A stretch of 64,000 nucleotides of DNA from Pyxicephalus adspersus (taxonomy: Eukaryota > Chordata > Amphibia > Anura > Pyxicephalidae): contig NC_092859.1 in the NCBI RefSeq assembly GCF_032062135.1, positions 70,150,115 to 70,214,114 on the forward strand, written 5' to 3'. Below, piece after piece: positions 25,390 to 38,760 of the stretch. The first letter of the stretch is position 1, and the number at the start of each line of letters is the position of its first letter. A program made the position numbers and the translations under genes. The notes under the pieces were generated by a model, which saw only the letters and a list, made by a program, of their open reading frames with translations, searched no databases and had not been told where the DNA came from.

Positions 25390-27465
25390 TCTTTAAAATC
25401 TATGTATGCAAGTCCAAGAGCCCAGGTACATGTGGCAGGGGTATCCTCACCAGTGTTTTCGCTGGGCAGGGGTACCAGGCAAGGTTGCCCATTGTCTCCT
25501 CTTCTCTTCAAACTAGCTATTGAACCTCTAGCAAGATATTTTTGAGATCTAAAAATTTATGAGGGAGTGGAGATAGGGGGTAAACAAATTAGTTTGGGGA
25601 TGTTTGCAGATGATATAATGCTCTTTCTTCAGAATCCGGTCAGAGATCTACATAAAATCATCCAACATATACAATTTTTTTGGTGCCTTCTCAGGAATTA
25701 AAATTAATTAAACGAAAAGTGAATTGTTGGGCCTTTCCCCGATCCCATCTAGGGAACTATTGGTCTGTGCAGAGTCCTTGGGTCTTAAGCTACCGAAATC
25801 ATACCTCATTTACTTGGTATTTAAAAAAACACGCTCTACTCCAGATATGTACAATTTAAATTACTCCCCACTTATTACTAAAATTCTGGATGAGTTGAAG
25901 CGGTGGAAAACTCTACCTCTATCATTGATGGGACGCTGCCATCTTATCAAGATGATCAGCTTTGCGAGACTACTGTATCCTATGCAGACATTGCCTTTTT
26001 TGCTACGTCATACTGACATTCAGAAACTCTACTTGGCTTTCACCTCGTTTATTAAGTTATTTAGGTGCCATATAGTGCCAACTATTGCTACCCATCTGCG
26101 CTCTACACCTTACTTTTCTCAAGGTCTTGCATACAAGGCATTTGAAATATGGGATGAGAGGGGCCTTAGATGTCTAGGACAAATGTTGGATGATTCTTAT
26201 AAACTTCTTCCATTTGACACGCTTCGACTCATATTCGCACTGCCAGCACATCACTTTATATATTATTTACAGGTTAAAACCACCTTTTTTGGGTCCGTCG
26301 CCTTTTGCTCCAACCTATCATTACCACCAGTAGCCACACTTCTTTTGGGTGGAGCCTCTGCTAAACACTTCATATCTCTGCTTTATCCTTGCTTAATGGA
26401 AAGTACTGTTCCCACCCGTTTTACAGTCCTTTGTATTGAAATGGGTTTATTATTTGGACCTTTCCCCCACAGATACTCTGGATCTTTTGGAGACTAGTTT
26501 GGAGCGTGTGCGCAAGATAATGATTAGTGAACACTGGAGAGAAGTTCAATTTAAAAATATCCATAGAGCATAATATGCTTTTGATGTACCTGTCAAACCT
26601 GGTGCGCTTGCCTCCAGGCTTACTGCATGTCCTAAGTGTGCCTATAACAGAGCACCATTAGAGCATGCTCTTTGGAACTGCCCTGTTATTTCCCAATTCT
26701 GGAAAAAGGTCTTTGACTTTATGCAAATAATCACAGGGCAGTCTAGACCACCACATTTGGCCCTCTTCCACAATACCACCCCCTCAATATGACACAAACA
26801 CAATCTCCAATTTCTAAATTTGAGCATCTCTGTCTTTTAGCAGCCAAGAAATGTATACCGAAACAATGGATAGAACCCCTTCCCCCCACTACCTCGCAAT
26901 TTTTACAATATATCCAAGGTATAATGATTATAGATAAAACTAAAGCCACTCAGCATACCCATCCACAAAAGTTTTTTGACATGTGGATGAACTATTTACG
27001 GCACACTTTGTCACCCACCCAACTTAACGATATTATTGAGCTTTTTCGACATACGGTCTGGTATAATACCAGGAACCTTCACCCATCTTAATATTTCACT
27101 GGTTATGGGTGATTAGTAAGGTGTTGGTGAGATATGAGTGAATTAAGATCTGTGAATGCTGTATGTATCTCCTATTTGGAAACCTGTGTATGTTTTGCTA
27201 GGGCGCTTGGAAATGTTGAATAAGGGTGTTCGATTGTTTCTTGGACCTCTTGAGCAAGAGTTCAGCAACTGATTTCTGGCAATACTCATTTGTTATGTTT
27301 TGTTATTAGTTATGTACTGTTAATTTTGTTGGTTTTACTTTTTTGTATTGAAAATGGTGTAGGAGAAATATCTGTTTGATACAATGTTGTTTATATTCTA
27401 TGAATATTTGTATTTTTCTGTCTGCCAATAAAGAAATATTAAAAAAAAGAAAAAAAAAAAAAAGA
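25390..27465 (+). mobile_element. 5'-truncated L1-type LINE
   Basis: The copy starts within the reverse-transcriptase palm: GTRQGCPLSPLLFKLAIEPL, then GMFADDIMLF with an intact FADD box. The longest uninterrupted frame (25724-26497, 257 codons) carries NYSPLITKILDELKRWKTLP and LMGRCHLIKM, typical of L1 ORF2 after the RT. A degraded C-terminal Cys-rich part, a 3' UTR ending in AATAAAGAAATATT and a poly-A tail (about 27440-27463) follow. The frame is broken upstream and downstream of the long segment. It lies opposite to UBTD2 in intron 1. Confidence 0.88.
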
Positions 27466-28589
27466 AAAGTGAAAAGGTAAAGCTAGAGTTCAGCTTTATG
27501 AATCATTGGTCAATTCCTCCATATGAATACAAGACTTTGCCCCAATGCTTGGGAGTGCTCGGTATTTGTTGTATCATAACATGAGAGAACTTCCAGTTTC
27601 ACAGACATGTGGCCACTAAAATGTGAATATTTTTTAAGTTAGACCTGTCTTACTACACTAAGTTAACTAATAATGCTCCAGTTTACAAAAATTCTGACTT
27701 GCTTTGTATAGCTACTGTCACACATGCCAAACAACTCCAGCTATACATATCCAAAAGATATAAAATAGTACAGTTGTCCTTCCAGTGCTACAACAGGATT
27801 GGCAGCTCTCATTTAATAAATGACCTTCATTTGTCCTCCCTCTTCTCTCCTGAAATATTGCAATGTGTGTGGTCAAAGCATTAATTGTAATTGAAAAATG
27901 TTTATATTTTAACCTATGTTTCTTACACTTATATAATAAATGAACAGTGTTATTTATGTCTATATTATACACAAAAAATGTACACCCAACATTTAAAGAA
28001 TGTCTAGTTTGTTCCCAAAAAAGTAATGTATGTATTGGCCAAATAAATAGGTTCATAGGGGGGAAAAAATTGCCCCATCATTGGTCCATTAAGGTTATAA
28101 AAGTCAAGAGACGAAAGCTGAAGTGGTAAATAACTTATGTGGTGCACTCGGCTCTCATATTTCTGCACAAAGTAAGTGATACAACAAGGGTAACATATCA
28201 CACAAACAGAACCTATTCAGTGGAAGGGACATACAGATGATTAATGTCATTCAATTAGTTAGGGTGTACTTCCACCTATTCGTTCCCCACTTTATTAGCT
28301 GTGCGTATAACACCAATTATATAACGTTAAAATAACAGTCCATTAACAGCTTCATTATAATAATCCTTCTATGGCCAGGTGGTTTATATTCTCTGCTATG
28401 CCATTAATGTTTATACATAATTCCCTGGTTCTCTACTTTGATACTGAAGGATATAATAAAATTTGATTTGAACAATAAGTCAACATGTCAAATGAAGATG
28501 GATAGAATATTTTGTTGTAAAAGCTGATTCAAAAGGATTTAATGCATACTTTCTTTTGCTAAAGGTCTGTATGTGGGAAGCAGGGAAGG

Positions 28590-28765
28590 CATGCTACGCA
28601 GGGTTCTCCCCAGGCCCTTTTAGCTGGGCGTACCACCCGGCACTTTTCAGCACCCCACCCGGCTGGTTTTGGGTGGTTACTAAAGAGTTTGGTCACAATA
28701 CACGGGCTGCCACCCACCTACAATTTCTTCCCACCCGGCTTAAAAAAAATTCTGGGTTGAGCACT
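28590..28765. repeat. Unclassified interspersed repeat
   Basis: A GC-richer block with repeated CCACCCGGC words (CAGGGTTCTCCCCAGGCCCT at the left, CTGGGTTGAGCACTGC at the right). It looks like a known type of short frog repeat, but the terminal repeats are weak and the superfamily is unclear. Confidence 0.45.
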
Positions 28766-28859
28766 GCTACGGCTACAGGGCCACAGTGGAAGGGTGAAAA
28801 CAATAAACTGCCACAAGGGTGCAACAGAGGAAATATGTCCAAAAGAAGAGTGTGGTATA

Positions 28860-29100
28860 TATAATGGCACGTACTTTGTGCATAAGGCAGGAAAGGAGTC
28901 CATACGATGACAGACAAGTGCAGAGTGTATGATTATTGCCACTTTGTGCATGAAAGAATGGTACAAAATGCAGAAGTCTGCAGCATATGACAGCAGGTAC
29001 AATGTGCAGATAATGGAATGCAAGCGGTATTATAGGCAATGTGTGCAGCACACATGTACTAGGAGCGTGGAAATAAAACAGCAGGTATTGTGTGGAAGAA
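28860..29100. repeat. Degenerate tandem repeat with TTGTGCA/TGTGCAG words
   Basis: The words GTACTTTGTGCAT, GCCACTTTGTGCAT, GGTACAAAATGCAG, GGTACAATGTGCAG and GGCAATGTGTGCAG recur about every 35-65 bp. Frames remain open on both strands, as expected for a decayed array. Unit boundaries are uncertain. Confidence 0.45.
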
Positions 29101-29894
29101 GAGGAGTATCAGAGTGTATATGTCTTATTGACAAAAAATAAAATTTCACACATCCACACATCATTTATAAGATCAGAAACCAAATTGACGCATGCAATCA
29201 CCAAATCCAAAAATATCAATGTCTACTTTATGACCGTTATTGATATCTTAACAATGGGTAAGTCTCTTCAACTTTTAGCCCACCCAATTTCTTTGTACTG
29301 CATGTCAAGTCCTGAACACTTCTCAAAGGACTGTACAGGGTTATAGCTTCAGGACAAGTATTGTCATTTGATTTACAACATGGTAGCTGGCTGGTTGCCA
29401 ACCATATTGATTATTCCACAAAAGGGTCTGTACATGCAATTATTCATTATTGCTAACCATACTGCTCATACTTGTAGATAGATTTTTAAAACACAAGCAC
29501 ACCAGCTAAAAAGGTAAAATACAGGAAGGTGATTTTTTTTTTTTTACCGGATGCCATGCCAATCAGAGAAACAGCAGGTCTGGATTCCTCTTATGTCTCA
29601 CTTCTGGAGCCATGACCTAGATAAAATGTCCTGCTGCTATCTAGACACATTTACAAAGCTGCACTGAGAAGAGGAATCAATGTTTCATGTTGGCCAACAT
29701 ATTGTGACGTTTAGTCAATAACCAGGAAGTTAGAACCAGAAGAAGAGAGTTAGATGGCATCAAAGAAATATGTATAACAGCAAACCTTTTCAATCACACC
29801 AGGTTAAGGACATCCAAAGAAAAACTTGATGTTTCCGTGCTCCAAAAGTGGAAAATCAATAGAGCTAAAGTAAGTTTAATTTGCAACATAACTA

Positions 29895-30135
29895 TTAACC
29901 CCCCTGGCGTTCTAATTCTGTCCGTTTTTTTTTTTTTTTGCGCAAAAAGTGTTACATTGTTTTGCATGGAAATTTATTTTAGATTGTAGGTCTATAATTC
30001 TTAGGCATAACTCACCGAAATATATCCAATAGTTAATAAATTTATTAATAAAACTTTAAATAAAAATCTGTTAAAACAAGGGTGCATAAAAATACAGAAA
30101 CATGTAATTTAACTGTACAGTAGCATGTACAGTTG
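29895..30135. mobile_element. TTAA-flanked MITE family B, partial copy
   Basis: It starts TTAACCCCCCTGGCGTTCTA and contains TTTTGCATGGAAATTTATT, AATTCTTAGGCATAACTCAC and ACTGTACAGTAGCATGTACA, all shared with 36169-36520. Its far half is missing. Confidence 0.7.
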
Positions 30136-31093
30136 ACAACTGTGCTATACCTTCATGGTGTGTTGTATTGCCATGTAAAATGCACCACAATCCACTGTCC
30201 ATTGTGGTAATAAAACATATTTATTACCTCACTTTACTGCAGAGTAATACTGTAAACAGTATGTTAAATGTGCAAACAGTGTGCATGTTGATCTTGTTCA
30301 ATTATGTTATTTTTACGCTGTGTTTAATTTTCGGTTAGTATGTTCTAGTTTTAACTTGCAAAAAGTATCTGAAATATATTTACCAACCAAGATAGAAAAA
30401 AAAGTTTCCATTTAAAAAGTAATTACAAAACACAGCAGAAATGTAAATGATACTAAAGTAGAACTACAGTCAAAAATAAAAAAACAAAGCTCTGTCTAAT
30501 GCTAAACCTTGCCACCAATGCCTAAATTAGTTACAGCTTAAATTAGTTACAGCTTAGGTGCCAGAGGTCCAGTCCTTGGATAATGCCAATACAAAAATGA
30601 TGCTATCCTAAAAAAAACAGCTGATGGAATTTTTGGGGGAAATATTAAGATCTCTGAGAAAGGTTAACAATCTTGTGTTAGACTTGCATGCACTTAAAGT
30701 GGAACTCCAGACCAGTTATTTCCTTTGGTCTTCTAAATGTGCTCCAGTGCATGTGTAGGTTTTTAAAGAATGGTCACTACAAGGATTCAAAGGGCCAGGA
30801 AAACATGACAATACTAGAGATATAATATAATGTTATCTCTACACTGAAGAAAAAAAGAAGAGAAGAATATATCAGTGTGAGGGCAGCAGGGATGGACAGC
30901 TCAGGCTTTGCTGTAAGGGGGAACATGAGGCAAGCGTGCCATCTTATGCAAGTGTGCATGGTATACTCATACATAGTGTACATTACACTTCTCTTTATGG
31001 CCAAGTACACTGTGCATGAAAAGAATCAGATTTTCTTGTAAATCCCGTGTTTTGAAGAATGTTTGTTAGCAAACACTACACACGAAACTATCA

Positions 31094-31311
31094 CAGGCAT
31101 GGGCAAACTACGGCCCAATAGGGACGTTTCTCCGGGCCCTGGCCCCCGGATCTGAGCCTGTGATGGGAGAGTGGTGGGCTGTGTCCCTGCACACGACCTG
31201 CCCACTCTCATGATGGCATAACCCCACCCACTCTCCCATTGGCCCGGCACCCCTGTCAAATGTTTTTTTAGATTATGGCCCCCCCCGAGTCAAAAAGTTT
31301 GCCCAACCCTG
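31094..31311. mobile_element. hAT-type MITE with target-site duplication
   Basis: The left terminus is CAGGCATGGGCAAACTACGG; the right terminus, read inward, is CAGGGTTGGGCAAAC. The flanks are 31086-31093 AACTATCA and 31312-31319 CACTATCA, an 8-bp duplication differing at one base, as hAT transposases make. The interior is GC-rich with an inverted GAGAGTGG/CCACTCTC pair. It has no coding capacity. Confidence 0.85.
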
Positions 31312-31619
31312 CACTATCATATCAGATGTAATTATGATAAAGCTGGAAAAAGGCTACATTGACTGAATTTGTTATCCCAGAAGCCTTCACTACAATTTCT
31401 TGTGTTTGGGGACAATTTAACAGGGCAGCATAAATTAGATGGACTAGCTTTAAAAATAGTGTATATTTATTGCAGGGTTTACTGCTCCTGTCTACAATTA
31501 GGTGCCCAGAAGCAAAAAGTTTTGTTTTTTGCAGGAGTATATAGGTATATTAGTTTTCAATATTTTTTACTGATTTTACAAAAACCCACCACCCCTCTTG
31601 ACCTGGTCCCAAACTTGTA

Positions 31620-32680
31620 AGGAATGGGCAAGCATGGGGTTGGAAAGATGTCTCTGCCTGGAGGATGGAATCCACAGTACATTTTCCATTGCCAGCTGTG
31701 TGAGCCCTTGCTCTTCCATATGAACCCACAAAGGTGGTCTAACCTTTACATGCTATGCTGTTAACAGAGCAATCTGGGCTGCTACATTGTCGGAGTGTAG
31801 CTGTGGTACCGCTAGCCCTCCTCTAGACTTTTGGCGATATAGGACTTGTTTGGAGATTCACAGTCTTTTGGAACCCCAGATAAATGATAGCAACTTTTGC
31901 TGTAAAGTAAGCAGCACATTGCGGGGGATCTTTACCGAGAAATTTGGGCAACCATGTCATTTTAATAGGACATCAGGTTAGGCAGGGACACTAGCAGGTT
32001 AGATACACATAACAGGACGTCGTCTGCGAAGTGACCAAGTTTATGGTGATAGTCACATACCTTCACTCCGCTAATATCTTGGTGATTTTGTATGGCTATC
32101 GCCATTGGCTCCATCACTAGAGCAAATAACAGCTCTAGGCTCTTCTAAACTTTCCTTCATGGAGGCTGGTAATTCATGCAAGGATATTTAGGAGAGGAAC
32201 TAGTCCATAGCCTTCCTGTCAAAAACTTGTGGTGACTGGTATAGGGAACGCAACCTACCATGAAACGCTTTTAGGATATGCTCTGGGTTACTAGTAAGGC
32301 CCACCTTGCTAACCATCAGGCGATATGGGGTAAAGCGTCTGTTAGGGTACTTAAGTCTGTTTGCCAAGAGAGTGTGAGATGTGTTACCGTATGTATAATA
32401 TTTATTTTTTGTCCATCTCAATTGCTTCTCAGCAATAGTAGTTGTACATAGATTCAATTGTGTCCTGACTAAGTCTAGGCGCTGTCCCAATTCTCAGCTG
32501 GGCGAGGCAGCAATTTGATACGCAAGGACGTATATTCTTGTTCTAGTTGTTTAAGCTGCGCGGAGCGTTGTTTTTTTAGGTTGGGATGCTGTTTGAATTA
32601 AGGAGCCTCTAATAACGGCCTTGTGAGCCGCCTATAACACTGCTGCAGGGTTTGAGACTTTTTATTTAGCCTAAAATTTT
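31620..32680 (-). mobile_element. L1-type LINE ORF2 fragment
   Basis: The minus-strand translation gives a middle-domain segment at 32490-32200 (KQLRWTKNKYYTYGNTSH, PYRLMVSKVGLTSNPEHILK) and RT palm sequence around 32125-32005 (MEPMAIAIQNHQDISGVKV, then HFADDVLLCVS). The RT finger region between the two blocks is deleted. No 5' end or poly-A end is visible. Confidence 0.8.
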
Positions 32681-33288
32681 TAGTCACAGCAGTATTTTTA
32701 TTCCCATCTAGAACAAAGAAAGTTTTAACTTTTAACTTAACTTATTAAAGATACAAGCTTTCAGGATGTTCAGTACATCTCTCCTTGCATCTATAATTTA
32801 TAATAGGTTAGCCAATAAAGGGCATCACTTAAACTACAATACCTTCTGTATAAATTGATGACTAACACTGTACAATACACAGTTATATCTAGAAAATACA
32901 AAGTAGATGTCTTTATTATTAAGTGCTGCACTTGGGCAGCTATAACAATGCCTTTTTAACATTTGTTGTATCGTATTTAAAGAGCAGAAAAGGGGAGATG
33001 CCATTTTTGTGATTTCTGATTAAGTTGCATGTTACAAGCTTTATTGATTAGCAAGATGAGAACCTTGAGTCCTTAAAATTGAAATAAATCTAATCCTAAG
33101 TGATAAAGTCAACGGGTGCCACTGTTTATCTCTTCTAAAAATGTCATGACAAAAGCATGGGACGGCTATCGCTGACTTGGACATCAGCATGCTTGTTGCA
33201 GGTAAGCAACTCAGAAAATGTTAAAGCCTGAGGTAGCCAATCAAACTGCATTTTCAGAGATCAGCAACAGTGGCCTCTGAGGTTTCAT

Positions 33289-34006
33289 TTAAAGTGGACC
33301 TATCACCCAAATTTTTACTTTACATAAAAGGGCAGACAACAACCCTTTTTATTTGCAACTCATAAAAAAATACTTTGCAGTTTCCCCACGACTGTTTGGA
33401 GAGAGCAATTTAATACATCACATCTCTTGTGAAAAATATTTTTTTGTTTGCATAAAGTAGAGCAGGGTTAGGTCTCTTGTTTGTGCCTCACAGAGAAGGG
33501 GGGCGGGAGGGGTGTCTTTGACTTGAAAGATTTAAAGCATACCTAAACTCAGAAATGTTTACTTTAAATAAAAGGGGTTATCTACCCTTTTATGTAAAGT
33601 AAAAAGTCTGTTTGTTTGTGCAGCACCGCCCCACTAATTCTGAATGAATGGGAGTGCAGAGCCTCCCGGGATACCTACGTCACGCATCCGCCCAGAAGGG
33701 ACCCTTTTATCAATAGGGTAATGAATTGCCAATCTCGCGCATGCGCAGTGAGACTGTCAAGTTTTTTCCCAAACTATGTCACCCAATCTCACTCCTGCAC
33801 AGTGCGAGTCCGGGTGATGAGGAAGAAGAATGCGGGGGAAGAAAAGATGGTGGCCCTGGCGCTCCCTTCTGCGACAGACAAAGACAGATACCAGGGCAAC
33901 GTGGGATTCGATGGAAGAAACCTCTCGACGGACAGATTGATCTGTGGGATTGAAGGTAAATATGAGTTTATTGTTTTGGGTGTGTTTGGGTTTACTTCCG
34001 CTTTAA
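33289..34006. mobile_element. TTAA-flanked MITE family C, two abutting copies
   Basis: A partial copy (33289-33535) starts TTAAAGTGGACCTATCACCC. A full copy (33532-34006) runs from TTAAAGCATACCTAAACTCA to GTTTACTTCCGCTTTAA. Both boundaries are TTAA, the target-site signature of piggyBac-type elements. The interior is GC-rich. A reading frame through it is incidental. Confidence 0.75.
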
Positions 34007-36168
34007 AGACTGGCTAATTTTCTCTATAAACACATTCTATTAGCAGGTGAAACGTGACTAAAAACATTACTGACCCTAAATAATTCCACTCAGTGATAAA
34101 ATAAAAACAAACAAATCATTTTTTGTTTGCAATGCAATGTAATGCAAATAAAATGAAAGTCTGAAGTACCAGTCTAGATGAAGACTCCTCCACATTAACA
34201 TTGTCACTTTGTATACTGAATTTTGGTTTAATCATCAGCAATATATTATTGCACGTGTTGCCATTGTAATGCATTTTACATGTGTTCTTGCACTAGGTCA
34301 GCATTTATACCAAACTGGACCCCAAATACACCATCATTGTCCCTATGAATTGTGTTGGGAGCATATAAAAATGAATGAATTGCCTCAATGGATCACAAAG
34401 CCATAGTGGGAACTAAGTCTAACGCAGAACATGCTCAAAAGTACATGTAGATAAAAGTAATATCCATATAGACCAATTACACTATACGTTGCAGAGTATA
34501 TATACATCATTTCTATGGAGATAAATGTCCATAGGCAAAACTATTCTTTGTGAAACTATCTAGAAAAATCTAAGCAACCCTGTTGGCTTTTTTATAATCT
34601 TAAACATGTTGCTCTTTTTTTACTTGGGTTATGTTCCCACAGCAGTAGCATTCACATGCACTGGAAACAGGGGTTATATAAAGAGTGATGGGGTTAGGTG
34701 ACAAGGGAAAAGTCCAAAATCTGTAATTGCACCCCACCCATAACTGCACATTTGCATAGTACAGAGAACTATCCTAAAAAAAAATATTTTTTGTGGGTTA
34801 TTCCACAAACAAGTGGGGTCTGTAACTGAATCGCTATTCTTTTACAAAAACCCAACATGAGTTCTAATCTTCTGGCACCCTGTTAAAAATTACGATTACC
34901 TTTTATGCTCTGCATGCACTTAGAGAATGTTAAATCAAAGCTGGAGAATCAGGGGGTTGGTGAGATCTAAGGAGTGCATTTAATATTTAGGTTTAAATAA
35001 AAAAAAAAATTAAAGTGTAGAGCCAACATATTTGTCCATATTCTTAACAAGAGTGCAACAAAAATGGACAACACTATTGTTGCATTGAAAGTTAGTAGGT
35101 CATCATCTTACATGTGATCAGCAATGAGAATGCTAGGTAATAACACTGACAGGGAACAAAAAAAAAATCAATTACTTCCTCTCAAGTGTAAAAAATATTG
35201 TATATGTATGCGATTATACACACACACACCATCAGTATCTGTGCAGATTGGGATTTCTCTGTAATATTAATCATATATAGCAACTAAAACAAAAATCAGA
35301 AACCAATCTGTCCAGAGCAGCAACCAGTACCCATAACATTTTCATATAAAATATCTGCCATTAAAAACAATAGGGAAATAGAAGCAGTCAGTTACACAAT
35401 CAGATTTTGATCCAGAAGAATAATAAAAAACATACTACCATCCGTGTGAATTGACTATCAGACTGTATATAATTGAAAGGGATTGTTTTGGTAGACCATT
35501 ATACCACACAATGACTGTGTATGGTGCCAGATATGGGCACCATCTGTCATTTTTTAACTCGATTTACTATCTGCCTCTTGAGATTTATCCATTTATGCCC
35601 CCATATTAACCCATTAAGCAATGCTATTTGAAATATCTTGCCACACGGACAAAAGACTAATTAAGGTAACCAGTATGGATCAAAAACAAAAGCACACAAG
35701 CCCTAAAGCCCAATTACACCTGAAATTGAACAAGGGAAATTTGAACAGAAATAGTGCTGATTAGTGAATGCAGTGCAAAGAAGCAATGTGGTGGAGAGAA
35801 TACCCATCACTGAGAGAACAGATGCACAAGAGTTTTCTTATTTTGTAAAGTTCATTTCCAAAGCCAATACGGATAACCCTAACCACTCCGATTGCTTTGT
35901 GAAATTAAAATTGCTCACCTCTGGCTTTAGTGGGGCTTAAAATAAAAATCACTTAGTGATCTTCTAATTCAATCCAGTCAATAATAAAACAGAACTAAAT
36001 ATCTAAAGTTCTCTAATACAGGTTTGTCCAAATTTCAAGTGCAAACTAAATTACAGTATATTTAAACCCTGGCATAAACTTAAGTAAAGCACTATTTATC
36101 ATAAACAATTGCTGTTCTGTATTTTAGCATTTTATTACACATCTCAGTTGGATCTCCCACAAGCTCTG
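34007..36168. other. Intron sequence, no gene recognised
   Basis: AT-rich; a short (CA)n lies at 35219-35228. I see no coding homology or clear repeat boundaries. Confidence 0.6.
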
Positions 36169-36520
36169 TAAACCCCCCTAGCGTTCTAATTCTGTCCGTA
36201 TTTTCACGCAAAAAGCATTTTTTGCATGGAAATTTATTGCAGGCCTATAATTCTTAGGCATAACTCACCAAAATATTTCCAATATTTAATAAATTTAATA
36301 ATAAACTTTAAATAAAAAAAACACAAAAATCTGTTAAAAAAATAAAAAGTAGTGAAACATGTACTATAACTGTACAGTAGCATGTATAATATATATTTAT
36401 ATATATTATATAAAGATTTCTTTGTATTGGACTCAATACAGCCATTTTGTATTGAATCCAATCCAAAATTTTTGAATTACCTGCAGCTCCTCCAACCTGC
36501 ACCGACGTCACCGGGAAACA
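36169..36520. mobile_element. TTAA-type MITE family B, half copy
   Basis: It begins AACCCCCCTAGCGTTCTAAT and runs through an (AT)-rich block, TTTCTTTGTATTGGACTCAA and CACCGACGTCACCGGGAAA. Its reverse complement matches 41150-41335 closely, so it is an inverted half copy of the element at 40890-42046. Confidence 0.75.
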
Positions 36521-38267
36521 CCATCTGCTTGTAAACGTGCATTGGAATGAATGGCACCAAACCAAAAATGGTTACATGAGTTAAGGTACGTTAATGTACC
36601 GACACACGTGTGTATGGGGATTAAATGTAAAGATTTAAAAAAAGTAATGATCTCAAAAATACACACACACACACACACACCGCAGTCTGAATGCAGTGGA
36701 AAAATTAAAAAAAATGTTTTTACAACACAATGATGAGGACTTTTTAACCGTAATCGTTAGAAGCGGTTACTTATGTGCCCCTATACATTTGGGCAGAGAT
36801 TTGGCCACACCGGTAATTAAAGCATCTAAAACACAATCCAAGCCCAGAGTGAGCAGGGGACAAAGAACAGATGTAGGATGTTACACCAGGGTGGTGCTGG
36901 AGCAAAGATCAGCAGGAGGGCTACACAGCTGTCACACAATGAGATGTCTATTTACCAAGATCAGGGAATATTGGCCTTGCAGCAGGTTACAGTTCTCCTG
37001 CTGCTCCATCACATTTCTGTCAAAACAAATCAATGTGCTTACCAAAATTAGCACTATAATTCTGCAAGTTCAACCTACCCAGCTGACTTCCCGCAAAATC
37101 TAAAACAAAAAAAACAAAAAAAAGAAAGAAACACCTTCAATGCAGACAGTCCATATTTTTACAATTGATGCTCGGAAAAATGAATGCAGAACATATATGT
37201 ATAAATGACGAAAGTATAAGGGTTTGACATTTTGGACATCTTTGTACGAACATGCAGAATTCACTACAGCTTGTACAGATGTCAAATAGTAAATATATTT
37301 GGGTAATGAATGAGGATTTTATAACCCTACTACATAAAAGATCAGTTTGTTTATCAAATCTCTGCAAACACTGGATACTGGATAAACAATATTTACACAA
37401 GATAAGCAAATGCAGATACAGGGAAGAGTGGAATTGGTAAATACACAACTATATAACAAATATAGCTTTCATAAACATTATCAAACCAAAACAAAAGCTA
37501 CAAATTTCAACTCTCAGAGGGCTGATAGATCAGAAATTAGGCTACAATTCTAACTTGTAACAGTAATAAAGCACAATGGATCTAGGTATTTGTATCTTTA
37601 TAAGCAAAGCTAGGAACACACACAGTAAACATTTTCTGACCCACATGGTTATGATGATCTCATGCAAAAATATAGCGTGTACAGCAGTCTCCTGTGGTGG
37701 ATCACTAAACAACCAACTGGGGACAACCTCGGTCATTTTGTAGGTGGGAGGAAGCAGTAAGGTGCCTCCTGCTCATTCTCTCCTCTCTCTAGAGATGAGC
37801 AGTGTTGTGTGTTAAATGCTTATTTGTTCTACTTTCACTGAAACCGATAATGAAGGATCATTTCCAGGAACAGAAGTTCAACATGTGTACACCGCCTAAC
37901 ATTGCAGAATCATCAGAACTACCAAGTGAAGATGAAGGTGCCATAGCAGGTGAATTATCACCAAAGGGCGGGTGTTGTTTGGTGGTGGTAATCCCAGCAG
38001 AACGCTTGCATGGGCACACCTAGTTGTAGTAACAGTTAACTGGAATTCTTCTACACTGTTAAAGACTTCCCACAACTTATTCAAGTAGCTTCCTCATTTT
38101 TCAGGGTCAGGAACATACCGCAGCATTTACAAACCGAGGGTACTCGAGGGTCAAGTTCTACAAACATTTTTAATATTTTCCTCCAAAGGACAGAGATAAA
38201 TGAAAAAAAGGGTCACAAAGTCTGAAAATTACTGCATGAATCCTAAAATCTGGCCTGTATGTGGCTC

Positions 38268-38760
38268 TTAAAGCAGAACTAAACTCACCTTTGCATGCAC
38301 AGCTTTTAAAGATTGCACAGACAGGTAAGTTTGTTTTATTGCAGAAGTACATAGTTTGTCCTAACTGCTCCCAGTTTTTGTTTTCAGTCTAGTTCCCTCT
38401 TTACTGAACTGAAAGTGTAACTAAAGGACCATTTTTACAAAATGATTGATCAGGCAAGTCATTATTGTAGAATGTAACAGGAGATGTCACTTCTGCAATA
38501 ATATTAATAATAATAATGTGTCTTACCTGCCTGATCTCTCCGGATTCTGGCCACAAAGCCAAACATGCGCAGCTTCACCTTTGATCGCCAGGGACATCCA
38601 CCAATCCCGGCTTCCCTTGCATGTTCTGGGAATTATTAGACTCCCATGCAGGCACGTCACTACAATGAGACACTCCATGCATTGTCTTTTGTCAGTCGCC
38701 TCCTGATCCACTTCCATAGACTTTAACGCTTTCTGATTGCCAACCAGTTTTCAAGCATTT
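38268..38760. mobile_element. Possible TTAA-family element remnant
   Basis: It starts TTAAAGCAGAACTAAACTCA, like family C termini. An (AAT)n run (38503-38516) and a GC-richer block with ATGCGCAG follow. The right end is unclear. Confidence 0.4.

Noticed and set aside
25724..26497. 257-codon frame as a host gene
   Set aside because: The translation matches the L1 ORF2 region after the RT domain and lies in an L1 copy with a poly-A tail.
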